A stretch of 64,000 nucleotides of DNA from JACVRW01 sp963733885 (GCA_963733885.1 CAVTES010000003.1:71545-135544); one strand, 5' to 3'. Shown: positions 32,543-41,613, numbered from the stretch's first letter. Notes: generated by a model not told the origin, from the letters alone. A program made the numbers and translations.

Positions 32543-34090
32543 TCAGTCGTCATCGTTGTCGCGGTCGCGATCCTTGTCGCGGTCGCGATCCCGATCGTCG
32601 TCGTCATCGTCGTCGTCGTCACCGCGGCGCTGATCGATCGTGAACTCCTGAGTCTGCGGGTTGAGGTGCCCCAGCTTGATGGCCGAGCGCGTCTCCCTCC
32701 CCTTCAGCTCGAAGATGTTCAAGCCCTCGCCGATGTGACTCTCGTAGATGAACCCGTTGTACCAGTAGCCCGACCAGGCTCCTGTCAGAGGACACCCGCC
32801 ACCGGCGGTGCAGAATTGGGGCGGATCGCCCACCCCGCCCGGAGGCAGCGGGGCCGGCGGCGGATCGCTCCACGCCAACGTTGACGGGCTGGCCGGGTTG
32901 GTGAAGTCCACCACCCAGACTCCCGCCTGGTAATTGCCGCTCACCTGGATGTCCCGTCCGTTGCGGAGCGGGATCTGGTTGTAATTGTGCAAGGTGCAGT
33001 TCTCGTTCGCACCCTGCGGCCGCGGCAACACCCACTGGCCGAGCTTGCTGCCATCGTCCGCGTCGTAGAAGAAGAAGCTCTTCTTCGCGTCCGGGTCGCT
33101 CGCCTCGCACTCGGCCTGCAGCCCGCCGCCGGGCTCCCAGCCGAGGATGATGACCTCGCCGTCCCAGCTGAAGGACGCCGAGTGCCAGTTCCCGTTGCAG
33201 AGCGGGTTGCCCGGCTCGTTGCAGACGCCGGGCTCGTTGATGGCGTACAGGAACCTCGGATTGTCGAGGGTGCCGCCCGGCGTGCTGTTTCGGCCGATGT
33301 CGAACACGTTGGCGTGGTCATGGGACGCGACGGCCATCAGGTTGGCCCTGCCCAGGATCACTCCGGTGTCGTGGGCAGCGTCCGCCTCGTCGAGGGGCTC
33401 ATTCCGCAACCACTCGGCGGCCTCGGGGGCGTCGACCGGAACCTCCAGGATCGAGACGAACGGGCACGGTCCCCCCGACGTCTGGTTGTAGACGAGCACG
33501 CGGTCGTTCCTGAGGTCCGGCGCAAGCGTCAGCGTGTGCGAGCCGCAGCCTAGGGTGTCGGTCCGCGGCCGGCATGGATTCGGAACGTCGTCGCACCTGG
33601 CGCTCAGCTCGATGCTGCCGACCAGCTGCGGATTGCTCTTGTTGCTGATGTCGAACACGTGGACGCCCTCGAACCCCGCCGGCACGGCTTGACCATCGCA
33701 GGTCAGGCCGGCGCCAAACGCGCCGGGTGTTCCAGCGGGCGTGTTCCACGCGCGCACGAGGATGTCGTCCCAGACGACGATGTCGCCCTGGTTGCCGTCG
33801 CAGAACGTCCGCGAGACCGTTCTCGGATTGTCCGCCGAGCTGATGTCGCGGATGCTGAATCCGTCCCAGTTGCCCTGGTAGGCGTACTTGCCCCAGAAGG
33901 CGATGTCCGTATTGATGTCCGGGTTGCCCCCCCCGAACCCACCGAGCACTGCTGGCTCGATGATGTGTCCGCGTGGAACCAAGTTGTTCGTGCGCGGATC
34001 GGTCGTGTGACCTGCGGCGGCGATGGCCGGGAAGGCCAGCATGCCTAAGGCCGCTGCCGCTAAAGCGACTAAGCGAGCTAGTCGGCTCAT
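32543..34090 (-). CDS. Secreted LVIVD-repeat protein with Asp/Arg-rich tail
   Basis: 515 residues from ATG 34088-34090 with AGGAG upstream. Signal peptide MSRLARLVALAAAALGMLAF...AAAG. Propeller-like blades include GFSIRDISSADNPRTVSRTF, GVHVFDISNKSNPQLVGSIE and GVWVVDFTNPASPSTLAWS. It ends HLNPQTQEFTIDQRRG followed by a run of nine Asp and alternating Arg/Asp/Lys. HLNPQT directly before the acidic tail is shared with the two paralogs at 34465 and 36344. Paired cysteines (CPRTDTLGC, CNEPGNPLC) suggest disulfides outside the cell. The longer in-frame start at 34189 lacks a ribosome-binding site. Confidence 0.85.
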   Translation of the reverse strand: MSRLARLVALAAAALGMLAFPAIAAAGHTTDPRTNNLVPRGHIIEPAVLGGFGGGNPDINTDIAFWGKYAYQGNWDGFSIRDISSADNPRTVSRTFCDGNQGDIVVWDDILVRAWNTPAGTPGAFGAGLTCDGQAVPAGFEGVHVFDISNKSNPQLVGSIELSARCDDVPNPCRPRTDTLGCGSHTLTLAPDLRNDRVLVYNQTSGGPCPFVSILEVPVDAPEAAEWLRNEPLDEADAAHDTGVILGRANLMAVASHDHANVFDIGRNSTPGGTLDNPRFLYAINEPGVCNEPGNPLCNGNWHSASFSWDGEVIILGWEPGGGLQAECEASDPDAKKSFFFYDADDGSKLGQWVLPRPQGANENCTLHNYNQIPLRNGRDIQVSGNYQAGVWVVDFTNPASPSTLAWSDPPPAPLPPGGVGDPPQFCTAGGGCPLTGAWSGYWYNGFIYESHIGEGLNIFELKGRETRSAIKLGHLNPQTQEFTIDQRRGDDDDDDDDDRDRDRDKDRDRDNDDD

Positions 34091-34464
34091 GAAAGCTCCT
34101 GTCCCTGTCAGGAGGCCACCGGGGGCCAGCTCCCAACAGGGTGCGAGCCGGCGGCTCCTCAGATTGCGGTCGCGGACTATAGCCCGCATGCGCTTCTGCG
34201 CCTATGCACCTTCGCCAAGTTGGCGCACCCGCCTGGAGCTGCCTTGGCCGGGCCGGAAAAGGTGGCGGAGCGTACGGTCACTTTGTGGTTTGGGCCCAGG
34301 TGAGGCGGGGTAGGGGGTAGCCGGGCTTACCGTCTTAGGGGGGGAGATCTAGGCTTGCGCAGGTTGCCGCAGTACACAAGGGCTCGAGCGAAACAGCGCT
34401 CGGTTCCTCGCAACCCCGCCGCAAGCCATCGCTCCTCATCATCCATTCTCACGAGGAGACGCGC
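34091..34464. promoter_or_regulatory. Divergent intergenic region between two LVIVD genes
   Basis: 374 bp without a credible gene. On the minus strand a TATAGT -10-like hexamer lies at 34176-34181, about 85 nt before the 34090 start, so that gene has a leader. On the plus strand the only clear signal is CACGAGGAGACGCGC before ATG 34465, a strong ribosome-binding site also found in variant form before the 36344 paralog. No operator palindrome was found. Confidence 0.45.
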
Positions 34465-36255
34465 ATGAGAGTTGCGATCCGTTTAGTCCTAGCCGTGGGT
34501 CTAACCCTGGCGCTGTTACCTGGCGCGGCGTTCGCCCAGATCACCGTCGACCAGAGCTCCAAGATGTCGGAGATCTTCACATCTCCGAACCAGGCGACGA
34601 ACTCGGATCTGGCGTTTTGGGGGAACCATGCCTTCGTCGGCTACTACACCGGCGACACGGGGTTCCCGCTGGGCAGCGGGTCGCGGGGCGGGGTGCGGAT
34701 CTTCGACATCTCGAATCCAGCCAGCCCGAGGCTCGTGAGGAACTTCGCGTGCGACGCCAACCAGAACGATCCGATCGTCTGGGACCGCAACGGGAACGGC
34801 GTCCCCGACCTGTTGCTCCTGGCCGTCGACCGGACGATGGCGAATCCGAACTGCGGTGCGCCGCGGTCCGCTCATGAGAACCGGAACGGCTGGGAAGGCG
34901 TCCGGATCTTCGAGATGAGCGACAACCCGCAGAACCCGTTCGCGACCATCACGCCGCTGAAGATGCAATACACCGACTGCGGCGCCCACACGATCACCGC
35001 GTGGACTGGGCTCGCGGAGAATCGAGTGAACCCGCGGCTGATCGTCTACGTGGCGTCGTATCCGCTGCGCGCGGGGCCGACCTGCGGTCAGGCCAACTTC
35101 AACAACGTCAACAACCCGTACGACGAGGACAAGGTCGTCAACGATCCGTTGCACCGGCAGATCCAGGTCCTCTCGGTGCCGCTGAACAACCCTGCGGCCA
35201 CGAGCGAGATCGCGGCGCCGCCGATCAGCTATCCCGGCGACCCCGACGGCAGGATCGATTGGACCGAGCGTAGCTTCACGGGGCTCGAGCCGGCGGCCGT
35301 GGCCTGCCACGACATCGTGGTCCACATGGAGCACAACCTCGCCGGTGGCGCATGCGCCGAGCAGGGCCAGGTGTGGGAGATCGACCCGAGCTCCGGGATC
35401 CCGAACACCGCGGATCCGATGATGATCGGCGACGACGAGGTCACCTCCGGGGGCACGGGCCAGTTCCCCGGCGCGGTCGACTTCTTCCACTCGGTGATGT
35501 TCAACAACGACGGCACGGTCGTGAACTGGGTCGACGAGTCGTTTGACTTCCAGCAGCCCAACCCGCGGCCACCCGGCACCGGCGGCTGTCCGAACATGAC
35601 GACCTATCAGCCGCGGCCCTGGAACCCGGCGGGAGGGCTCCACAAGTCCGGCCGGATGTTCTTCACCGACATGGAAGGTGAGTTCCTGAGCGAGTTCCAC
35701 GTCGGTGACCTGCGGCCCAACACCAACGCGGGCGAGTACTGCTCGGCGCACATGGGGATGGCCGTGATGGGCACCAAGCGGGACCTGCTCGTCAACGCCT
35801 GGTACACCGGCGGCGTCAACGTGATCGACTTCAGCAAGCCCCGGAGCCTGAAGGAGATCGCGTACTACGACCCGGTGCGCAATTCGGGCACGTGGTCGGC
35901 GTACCCGTACGCCGGTCCGTTGTTCAAGCGCGGGCCCGGGAAGGTCCCGATCTACGCGACCGACGGCGTCGAGAACAACGCGATCGCCCAGGGGATGGTC
36001 GTGTACCGGACGAACAAGGTCCCGAGGCCGGGTCGCAAGGGTCTGGTGGACCATCTGAACCCGCAGACGATGGATCACGAGATGATGGGCGGCGGCGGGC
36101 GCGACGACGACGACGACGATGACGATCGCGGCCGGGGCAGGGATCGCGACGACGATGACGATGACGATCGCGGCCGGGGCAGGGATCGCGACGACGATGA
36201 CGACGACGATCGGGGTCGCGGCCGTGACCGCGACCGTGACGACGATGACGACTGA
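34465..36255 (+). CDS. Secreted LVIVD-repeat protein with tandem RGRGRDR-Asp tail
   Basis: 596 residues. Signal peptide MRVAIRLVLAVGLTLALLPG...FAQ. The body shares long stretches with the next gene: EIFTSPNQ, GVRIFDISNPASPRLVRNFAC, MQYTDCGAHTIT, AAVACHDIVVHMEHNLAGG, GDDEVTSGGTGQFPGAVDFFHSVMFN (read in parts) and EYCSAHMGMAVMG. Near the end is DHLNPQTMDHEM, then about 60 residues of Asp runs alternating with RGRGRDR, encoded by 42-bp tandem repeats. No catalytic motif is seen. The tail could bind cations or mineral surfaces. The gene is followed by a hairpin terminator and its paralog. Confidence 0.87.
   Translation: MRVAIRLVLAVGLTLALLPGAAFAQITVDQSSKMSEIFTSPNQATNSDLAFWGNHAFVGYYTGDTGFPLGSGSRGGVRIFDISNPASPRLVRNFACDANQNDPIVWDRNGNGVPDLLLLAVDRTMANPNCGAPRSAHENRNGWEGVRIFEMSDNPQNPFATITPLKMQYTDCGAHTITAWTGLAENRVNPRLIVYVASYPLRAGPTCGQANFNNVNNPYDEDKVVNDPLHRQIQVLSVPLNNPAATSEIAAPPISYPGDPDGRIDWTERSFTGLEPAAVACHDIVVHMEHNLAGGACAEQGQVWEIDPSSGIPNTADPMMIGDDEVTSGGTGQFPGAVDFFHSVMFNNDGTVVNWVDESFDFQQPNPRPPGTGGCPNMTTYQPRPWNPAGGLHKSGRMFFTDMEGEFLSEFHVGDLRPNTNAGEYCSAHMGMAVMGTKRDLLVNAWYTGGVNVIDFSKPRSLKEIAYYDPVRNSGTWSAYPYAGPLFKRGPGKVPIYATDGVENNAIAQGMVVYRTNKVPRPGRKGLVDHLNPQTMDHEMMGGGGRDDDDDDDDRGRGRDRDDDDDDDRGRGRDRDDDDDDDRGRGRDRDRDDDDD
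36127..36252 (+). repeat. Three 42-bp tandem repeats coding the acidic/arginine tail
   Basis: Units start at 36127, 36169 and 36211. Each begins CGCGGCCGGGGCAGGGATCG or a variant and codes for RGRGRDR plus an Asp run of 14 residues in total. Units 1 and 2 differ at few bases; unit 3 is diverged. This is an in-frame minisatellite likely to vary in copy number between strains. Confidence 0.9.
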
Positions 36256-36290
36256 GGTTCAGCCGTCATAGCCGGCATTTCGATGACAGC

Positions 36291-36314
36291 GGGGCCGCCC
36301 GGCCGGGCGGCCCC
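36291..36314 (+). terminator. Hairpin terminator after the 34465 LVIVD gene
   Basis: GGGGCCGCCCGGCCGGGCGGCCCC is a perfect 24-bp palindrome 36 nt after the stop codon and ahead of the ribosome-binding site of the next paralog. It is GC-only and lacks a T-run. A similar hairpin follows the second paralog. Confidence 0.7.
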
Positions 36315-36343
36315 ATCACCCCTCTTGTGAGGAGGAGGCGCGC

Positions 36344-38029
36344 ATGAGAGTTGCGTTCCGTTTACTTGTAGCAGCGGTAGTCGCCTCGCTATTGACTGGA
36401 GCCCTGGCCGCGTCAGCGGGCGCGCAGAGCGGCAGCAGCTTCAGGATGGACGAGATCTTCACGTCCCCGAACCAGTCGACCAGCTCGGACTTTGCGTTCT
36501 GGGGCGACCACGCGTTCATGGGCTACTACACCGGCGCCGCCGGTTTCCCGCCCGGCACCGGGTCCCGCGGCGGCGTGCAGATCTTCGACATCTCGAGGCC
36601 CGACTCGCCGCGCCTGATCCGCAACTTCGCGTGCGACGGAGCCCAGAACGACCCGATCCTCTGGGATACCGACGACAACGGGGTTGCGGACCTGATGCTC
36701 CTGGCGGTGGACACCACCATGGTGCGGCCGGAATGCGGGTCTCCGCGGAGCCCCTCGGGGGGCAATCCGACCGGCTGGGAGGGCGTCCGCGTCTTCACGA
36801 TGAGCGACAACCCGAAGCGGCCGTTCAGGTCGATCGAGCAGGTGAAGTCCGTCTACACGGACTGCGGCGCCCACACCATCACCCTGTGGCCCGAGTTCGC
36901 GGACAGTCGGCGCAATCCCAGGCTGCTCGTGTACGTGTCCTCGTACCCGCTGGGCGCGGGGCCGACGTGCGGTGATACGGAGTTCCAGAACACGGCCAAC
37001 CCGTACGACGAGGACCCGGGGAGCCCGAACAACCCGCTCCACGGCGTGATCCAGGTCGTGGAGGTGCCGCTGGACAACCCAGAGGACTCCCAGGAGCTCA
37101 GCGTGCAGCCCGAGATCAGCTACCCCGGTGACCCGGACGCCAAGCAAGAGTGGTGCGAGAAGGGCTTGTGCTCGCCCGCCTTCGAGCCGGCCGCCGTGGC
37201 GTGCCACGACATCGTCGTCCACGTCGAGCATCGCGTCGCCGGCGGAGCGTGCGCCGAGCAGGGCCAGGTGTGGGAGATCGACGAGAACGGGCTCCCGGAC
37301 ACCGAGAACCCGATGTCGGTCGGCGACGACGAGGTAAGCTCGGGCGGCACCGGGCAGTTCCCGGGAGCGGTCGACTTCTTCCACTCCGTGATGTTCGACA
37401 ACGACGCGGAGACCGTGAACTGGGTCGACGAGTCCTTCGGCACCGGCTGCCCGACGATGACCAACTACAACGCGCGGCCATGGCACCCGGCGGGCACCCA
37501 CAAGACCGGGAAGATGTTCTTCTCCGACATGGAGGGGGAGTTCCTGAGCGAGTTCCACGTCGGTGACCGGCGGCCCGACTCGCGTCCGGGCGAGTACTGC
37601 TCGGCGCACATGGGGATGGCCGTCATGGGCATCGAGGACGACCTGCTCGTCAACGCCTGGTACACGGGCGGGGTCGACGTGATCGACTTCACCGACCCGG
37701 AGAACCTGAGGGAGATCGCGTGGAACGACCCGCTGCGGCAGTCCGGCAGCTGGTCTGCATACCCGTACACGGGCCCGGTGTTCAGGCGCGGCTCGGGGAC
37801 ACCCGTCTACGCGTCGGACGGCGTCACCAACAACGGCCAAGCGCAGGGCATGGTGGTGTACCGGACGCTGGTCGAGCAGGCCAACCGTCGCAACCGCGTT
37901 GACCATCTGAACCCGCAGACGATGGATCACGAGATGGGCGGCGGTGGCCGCGGCGACGACGACGACGATGACGACGACCGTGGCAAGGGCAAGGGCAAGG
38001 GCCGCGGCCGCGACCGGGACGACGACTGA
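36344..38029 (+). CDS. Secreted LVIVD-repeat protein, paralog of the 34465 gene
   Basis: 561 residues. Signal peptide MRVAFRLLVAAVVASLLTGA...AGAQ. It aligns end to end with the preceding protein by eye: DEIFTSPNQST, GVQIFDISRPDSPRLIRNF, VYTDCGAHTITLW, AAVACHDIVVHVEHRVAGG, YCSAHMGMAVMG, DHLNPQTMDHEM. The tail is shorter (Asp run, then KGKGKGRGRDRDDD). The DNA after both stops is nearly the same (GAGGTTCAGCCGTCATA), so the pair arose by tandem duplication including the 3' region. GAGGAGGAGGCGCGC precedes the ATG. Function unknown; extracellular. Confidence 0.87.
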   Translation: MRVAFRLLVAAVVASLLTGALAASAGAQSGSSFRMDEIFTSPNQSTSSDFAFWGDHAFMGYYTGAAGFPPGTGSRGGVQIFDISRPDSPRLIRNFACDGAQNDPILWDTDDNGVADLMLLAVDTTMVRPECGSPRSPSGGNPTGWEGVRVFTMSDNPKRPFRSIEQVKSVYTDCGAHTITLWPEFADSRRNPRLLVYVSSYPLGAGPTCGDTEFQNTANPYDEDPGSPNNPLHGVIQVVEVPLDNPEDSQELSVQPEISYPGDPDAKQEWCEKGLCSPAFEPAAVACHDIVVHVEHRVAGGACAEQGQVWEIDENGLPDTENPMSVGDDEVSSGGTGQFPGAVDFFHSVMFDNDAETVNWVDESFGTGCPTMTNYNARPWHPAGTHKTGKMFFSDMEGEFLSEFHVGDRRPDSRPGEYCSAHMGMAVMGIEDDLLVNAWYTGGVDVIDFTDPENLREIAWNDPLRQSGSWSAYPYTGPVFRRGSGTPVYASDGVTNNGQAQGMVVYRTLVEQANRRNRVDHLNPQTMDHEMGGGGRGDDDDDDDDRGKGKGKGRGRDRDDD

Positions 38030-38060
38030 GGTTCAGCCGTCATAACCGGAATGTGGATTA

Positions 38061-38093
38061 CAGGCGGGGCCGCCCTCGGGGTGGCCCCGCCTG
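38061..38093 (+). terminator. Hairpin terminator after the 36344 LVIVD gene
   Basis: The arms CAGGCGGGGCC (38061-38071) and GGCCCCGCCTG (38083-38093) are perfect complements around an 11-nt loop, 31 nt after the stop. It corresponds in position to the terminator at 36291-36314. Copper-cluster genes begin about 50 nt later. Confidence 0.75.
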
Positions 38094-38144
38094 CCGCACT
38101 CGTGGCGCCACACCACAATCCGAAAGTGGAATGATGTGGTGGTC

Positions 38145-38751
38145 ATGACTGGACGCATGGCTGCGGGAGTGATCGCGATCCCGCTGGGGATCGCGTCGTG
38201 GCTCGGTGCGCACTGTCTCGCCTACTGGCTGGTCTCGCCTGGCGCCGAGCACCGGATGGGAATGCACTCCGAGCACGGCCACGCGTGGCTCGGATACACC
38301 CCGGCGCTCGCCATCTGGGGGCTCGCGGTCGTAATCGCCGGGCTGTTGCTCTGCGCCGGCGCGGGCCTTCGCGGTCACCGTCCGTGGTCCCCGCCGCTTC
38401 GGTTCTTCGCGATTCTGCCCTCGGCCGGCTTCGTGATTCAGGAGCATGTCGAGCGGCTGATCGGATCGGGCTCGATCCCGGCCGACTTGGTGCTCGAGCC
38501 CACCTTCCTCGTCGGCCTCGCGCTACAGCTGCCCGTTCGCGCTCACGGCGCTGCTCCTCACGCGCGCCCTGTACGCGGTCAGCTTCGGGCTCGGCCGCGC
38601 CATGGCCGGCAGCACGCCCGCCATCGGGCGGCCGCTCACCCACGGGCCGCCTTCGGCGCCGCTGCGGCCGCGATCGGCGACGCTCGTCAGCCCTTCCGTG
38701 CTCGCCCTCGGCCACGGGCAGCGCGCCCCTCCCGCCACGTCCTGCCCGTAG
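38145..38751 (+). pseudogene. Polytopic membrane protein of the copper cluster, frameshifted
   Basis: The N-terminal part (MTGRMAAGVIAIPLGIASWL, HCLAYWLVSPGAEHRMGMH) and three further hydrophobic segments are typical of small membrane proteins next to CopC/CopD. At about 38530 the frame is lost: LVGLALQLP should continue as FALTALLLTRALYAVSFGLG, which is present one base over and ends at TAG 38749-38751. One extra base in the CCCG run explains it. Either an assembly indel or a real inactivation. The start is uncertain (GTG 38136, ATG 38145 or 38157). Confidence 0.65.
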
Positions 38752-38806
38752 GCATCTGAGAGCGCGTCACGGCGCAGGCCGTGACGCCGAACGAGGGAGG
38801 ATCCTG

Positions 38807-40486
38807 GTGCTTCGCCGCGTGGCGACGCTCGGGCTCGCGCCACTGGCCCTGGTGGTGATGCTCATGCTGGCCCCTGCCGCCGGGGCCCACTCGACGCTGG
38901 TCGAAACAGAGCCGGCGCGGGACCGTGTCGTCGAGCATTCGCCCAAGCGGGTGGTGCTGCACTTCGACGAGGCCGTCGAGACCGCCCTTGGCTCGATCAT
39001 CGTCTACGACGGCGACGGCAATCGCGTCGACGCGGGGGAGATCATGCGTCCGCGGCCCGAGTCGGTGGCTGTGGGGATCGACCGGGCGCTGGAGCGAGGC
39101 ACCTACACGGTGGCCTGGCGGGTGATCTCCGCCGATTCGGATCCCATCAACGGGGCCTGGGTGTTCCACGTGCAGGCTCCAGGGGCGCAGCCCGGCGGAG
39201 TGGCGGACCAGGTGCTCGAAGACACACCCTTCGCGACTTCGGTCTTCTATTTGGGCGGACGCGCCCTCGACTTCGCGCTGCTCCTCGCGTGCGTGGGTGG
39301 CACGGCTGCGCTGGTGTACGCGCTCCGGTTCGCCTCCGAGTCGGTTCGGCGCCGGCTGCTGGCGATTGTCGCCGTGCTCGCCGCGGCCTTGGCTGTCGTC
39401 TCGTTGCTCGAGCTGGGGCTCCAGGGCGCGTATGCAGATGGCAGAGGCCTCGGCCACGGCTACCAGTGGGACGTGATCTCCTCGGTGATCGACACGCGCT
39501 TCGGGAATTGGGCGCTGATCCGAGCCGGGATCGCGACGGCGCTCTGCGTCGTTGCGCTGGTGGCCCGGGCTCAGGCACCTCGAACCCGAAGTCCGGTGCT
39601 CATCGCGGCGTTGTTGCTGGCCGCCGGCCTGGTGGTCACGCCCGGCTTGTCCGGTCACGCCAGCGTCAGCGGCCCCGTGTCGATTGTTGCCGACGCTGCG
39701 CACGTGCAGGCGGCCGGGATATGGACCGGCGGGCTTGCGTTCGTGGTGCTGGGACTCGTGCTGACTCGCAAGAACCGCTGGGATTTGGCGGCCACGAGCG
39801 TGCCACGCTTCTCGACGATGGCGGTCGTGTCGGTCGCCGCCCTGATCGTGGCCGGATCCATCAACGGCTACCTCCAGGTGCGCGTCTTCCGCGCACTGTG
39901 GGAGACCGAGTACGGGATCCTGCTGCTCGTCAAGGTCGGGCTGGTGCTGCCGCTGTTGGCCCTCGGCGCCTACAACAACCGCTACGCCGTGCCGCGCCTT
40001 CGGGAGCGGATCGCCTCAGGCCTGGAGCGCCGTCGCTTCATGCGCTTCGCGAGTGTCGAGCTCGTGGTGATGGTCGCGGTTGTCGGAGTGACAGCCGCAC
40101 TCGTCAACGCGCCGCCGGCGAAGACCGAGGTACAGATGCACGAGCCAGCCGAAATGGAACTGGAGCTGGGTCCAATGATGGCCCACATGGAGGTGACGCC
40201 CGGGATGCTCGGGCCAAACGAGATCCATTTGGAGTTCACTAAGGGCCGGCCGGACGAGGTCAAGGTGTCGGCCCACTTGAAGGAAAAGGACATCGGCCCG
40301 CTGCGCTACCGCGCCCGCCGCGGTATGGAGCACGGCGTGTACGTCGTCAGGCGGGCGAACCTGTCGCCCGCCGGCGACTGGGAGATCCGTGTCGACGCCC
40401 GCCGCGGCGACTTCGACCTGTTCAGCGACACCGTCCACGTGCCCATCGAAGAGGGGGGCGCAATGGAAGAGGGGAATGGAATGTGA
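38807..40486 (+). CDS. CopC-CopD fusion copper resistance/transport protein with C-terminal extra domain
   Basis: 559 residues from GTG 38807 (GGGAGG upstream). A signal peptide ends at AGAHS, putting the CopC copper-ligand His at the mature N-terminus. The CopC domain (~25-120) has HFDEAVETALGSIIVYD and WRVISADSDPINGAWVFHV. Then come about eight membrane segments of CopD (GGRALDFALLLACVGG, ADAAHVQAAGIWTGGLAFV, GILLLVKVGLVLPLLALGAYNNR). A C-terminal ~120-residue periplasmic domain has several Met/His (MHEPAEMELELGPMMAHMEV) that could bind copper. It ends with ATGTGA, overlapping the next start by 4 nt. Confidence 0.9.
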   Translation: MLRRVATLGLAPLALVVMLMLAPAAGAHSTLVETEPARDRVVEHSPKRVVLHFDEAVETALGSIIVYDGDGNRVDAGEIMRPRPESVAVGIDRALERGTYTVAWRVISADSDPINGAWVFHVQAPGAQPGGVADQVLEDTPFATSVFYLGGRALDFALLLACVGGTAALVYALRFASESVRRRLLAIVAVLAAALAVVSLLELGLQGAYADGRGLGHGYQWDVISSVIDTRFGNWALIRAGIATALCVVALVARAQAPRTRSPVLIAALLLAAGLVVTPGLSGHASVSGPVSIVADAAHVQAAGIWTGGLAFVVLGLVLTRKNRWDLAATSVPRFSTMAVVSVAALIVAGSINGYLQVRVFRALWETEYGILLLVKVGLVLPLLALGAYNNRYAVPRLRERIASGLERRRFMRFASVELVVMVAVVGVTAALVNAPPAKTEVQMHEPAEMELELGPMMAHMEVTPGMLGPNEIHLEFTKGRPDEVKVSAHLKEKDIGPLRYRARRGMEHGVYVVRRANLSPAGDWEIRVDARRGDFDLFSDTVHVPIEEGGAMEEGNGM

Positions 40487-41613
40487 AGGCCATCATCACG
40501 ACGCTCACCGCAGTGATCTTGCTCGCGGCATTCGCGCCCGCCGCGGCTGCGCAGGCGCCGCCGCCGTGCGGGGGCCAGGCGCAGATCTCCGACCCCACGG
40601 GTGACGGACACCACCCCACGACAGACGTGCTGTCGGCGTGGTTCTCGGAGGCCAATGGTCGCCTACAGGCGGTCATCAAGGTCCAGGCCGGGAACTGGTT
40701 CCCGGACCATGAAGCCGGGCCAGCGCAATGGGCGCTGCTTTTCCAGGTGGGCGGTCAGACCCGGTACGTGCGTGCCCTTGCGACCGATCAGCCCCCGGTG
40801 ACCTTCGACTACGGCACGTGGAGCTCGGGGAACTTCGTGAGCGCCGGACCGACCAGCGGCGCACTGGTCGGGGGTCCCGGCGGAACCGCGACCCTGGACG
40901 TGCCGGGCCAGACCGGCGCCGTCGCCGGTGCGCTGCTCGCCAACCCGTTCGTCTTGACCTATGACGCGGACGGACTCATCGACCGGGCGCCTGGCGGCAA
41001 CCCCCCGAACCCCAATAGCACCGAGTACGGCGCGGACTACATCGTCGGGTCGTGCGGTGGCGGTGGTGGTGGCGGCGGGGGCGGCCCGGGCGGTGGCCCC
41101 GGCGGAGTTGCCTCGGTACAGTTGCGTGCGCCTGCCAAGCGCGTTGGCGCGGGCCGGGTGCGGGTACGGGGCAGCATCGCGCCGGCACGTGGGGGTGTGC
41201 CCGTCGATCTCTCGATCAGGGCCGGCGGCAGGGTCGTTCGGCGCCTGACGTCGCGCGCCGACGGAACCTTCTCGACGTCCGTTCGGCTATCGCGGACGAC
41301 TCGCCTGCGCGCGGTGGCTGGCGGCATCGGCTCTCAAACACGCACGATCACGATGTTCTCGAAGACCCAGATTACCGTGCGGCCTATGCGTACCGGCGGC
41401 GTGCTGGTGCGGGGGCGGGTCAACCCGTCGTTGCCCGGCCGCGTCCTGCTGCTGCGCACGACCGCCGTCAAGCCTTCCGCCCGGACCACCGCCCGCAAGG
41501 GCCGTTTCAGGTTCCGCCTGAAGAACCCACGTCCTGGCCGCTACGAGGCCGTGTTCATCCCATCCAAGGGCCGCGCCGAGCGGTCCACTTCCAACAAAGG
41601 AGTAGTCCGATGA
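40483..41613 (+). CDS. Secreted protein with Gly-rich linker, function unknown
   Basis: 376 residues from GTG 40483 (overlaps the preceding stop). Signal peptide MKAIITTLTAVILLAAFAPA...AQA. The N-terminal domain (~25-190: QISDPTGDGHHPTTDVLSAW, LFQVGGQTRYVRAL) is followed by a run of ten Gly and GGGPGG, then an Ig-like beta domain (VRVRGSIAPARGGVPVDLSI, GGVLVRGRVNPSLPGRVLLL). No catalytic residues or family were recognised. Its position inside a translationally coupled copper operon suggests an extracytoplasmic role there. It overlaps the next gene by ATGA. Confidence 0.82.
   Translation: MKAIITTLTAVILLAAFAPAAAAQAPPPCGGQAQISDPTGDGHHPTTDVLSAWFSEANGRLQAVIKVQAGNWFPDHEAGPAQWALLFQVGGQTRYVRALATDQPPVTFDYGTWSSGNFVSAGPTSGALVGGPGGTATLDVPGQTGAVAGALLANPFVLTYDADGLIDRAPGGNPPNPNSTEYGADYIVGSCGGGGGGGGGGPGGGPGGVASVQLRAPAKRVGAGRVRVRGSIAPARGGVPVDLSIRAGGRVVRRLTSRADGTFSTSVRLSRTTRLRAVAGGIGSQTRTITMFSKTQITVRPMRTGGVLVRGRVNPSLPGRVLLLRTTAVKPSARTTARKGRFRFRLKNPRPGRYEAVFIPSKGRAERSTSNKGVVR

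Noticed and set aside
32380..32640. Asp-codon repeats (GACGAT) as a CRISPR or satellite array
   Set aside because: They are in-frame Asp/Arg tails of two convergent genes with no spacer structure. No CRISPR array was seen anywhere in the window.
34516..36078. 520-residue minus-strand open frame
   Set aside because: Exact antisense of the LVIVD gene; the same kind of shadow occurs in the paralog at 36413-37930, which reflects the duplicated sense strand.
41052..41100. Run of GGC/GGT as a simple-sequence locus
   Set aside because: It encodes the Gly linker of the 40483 protein and is explained by the gene.
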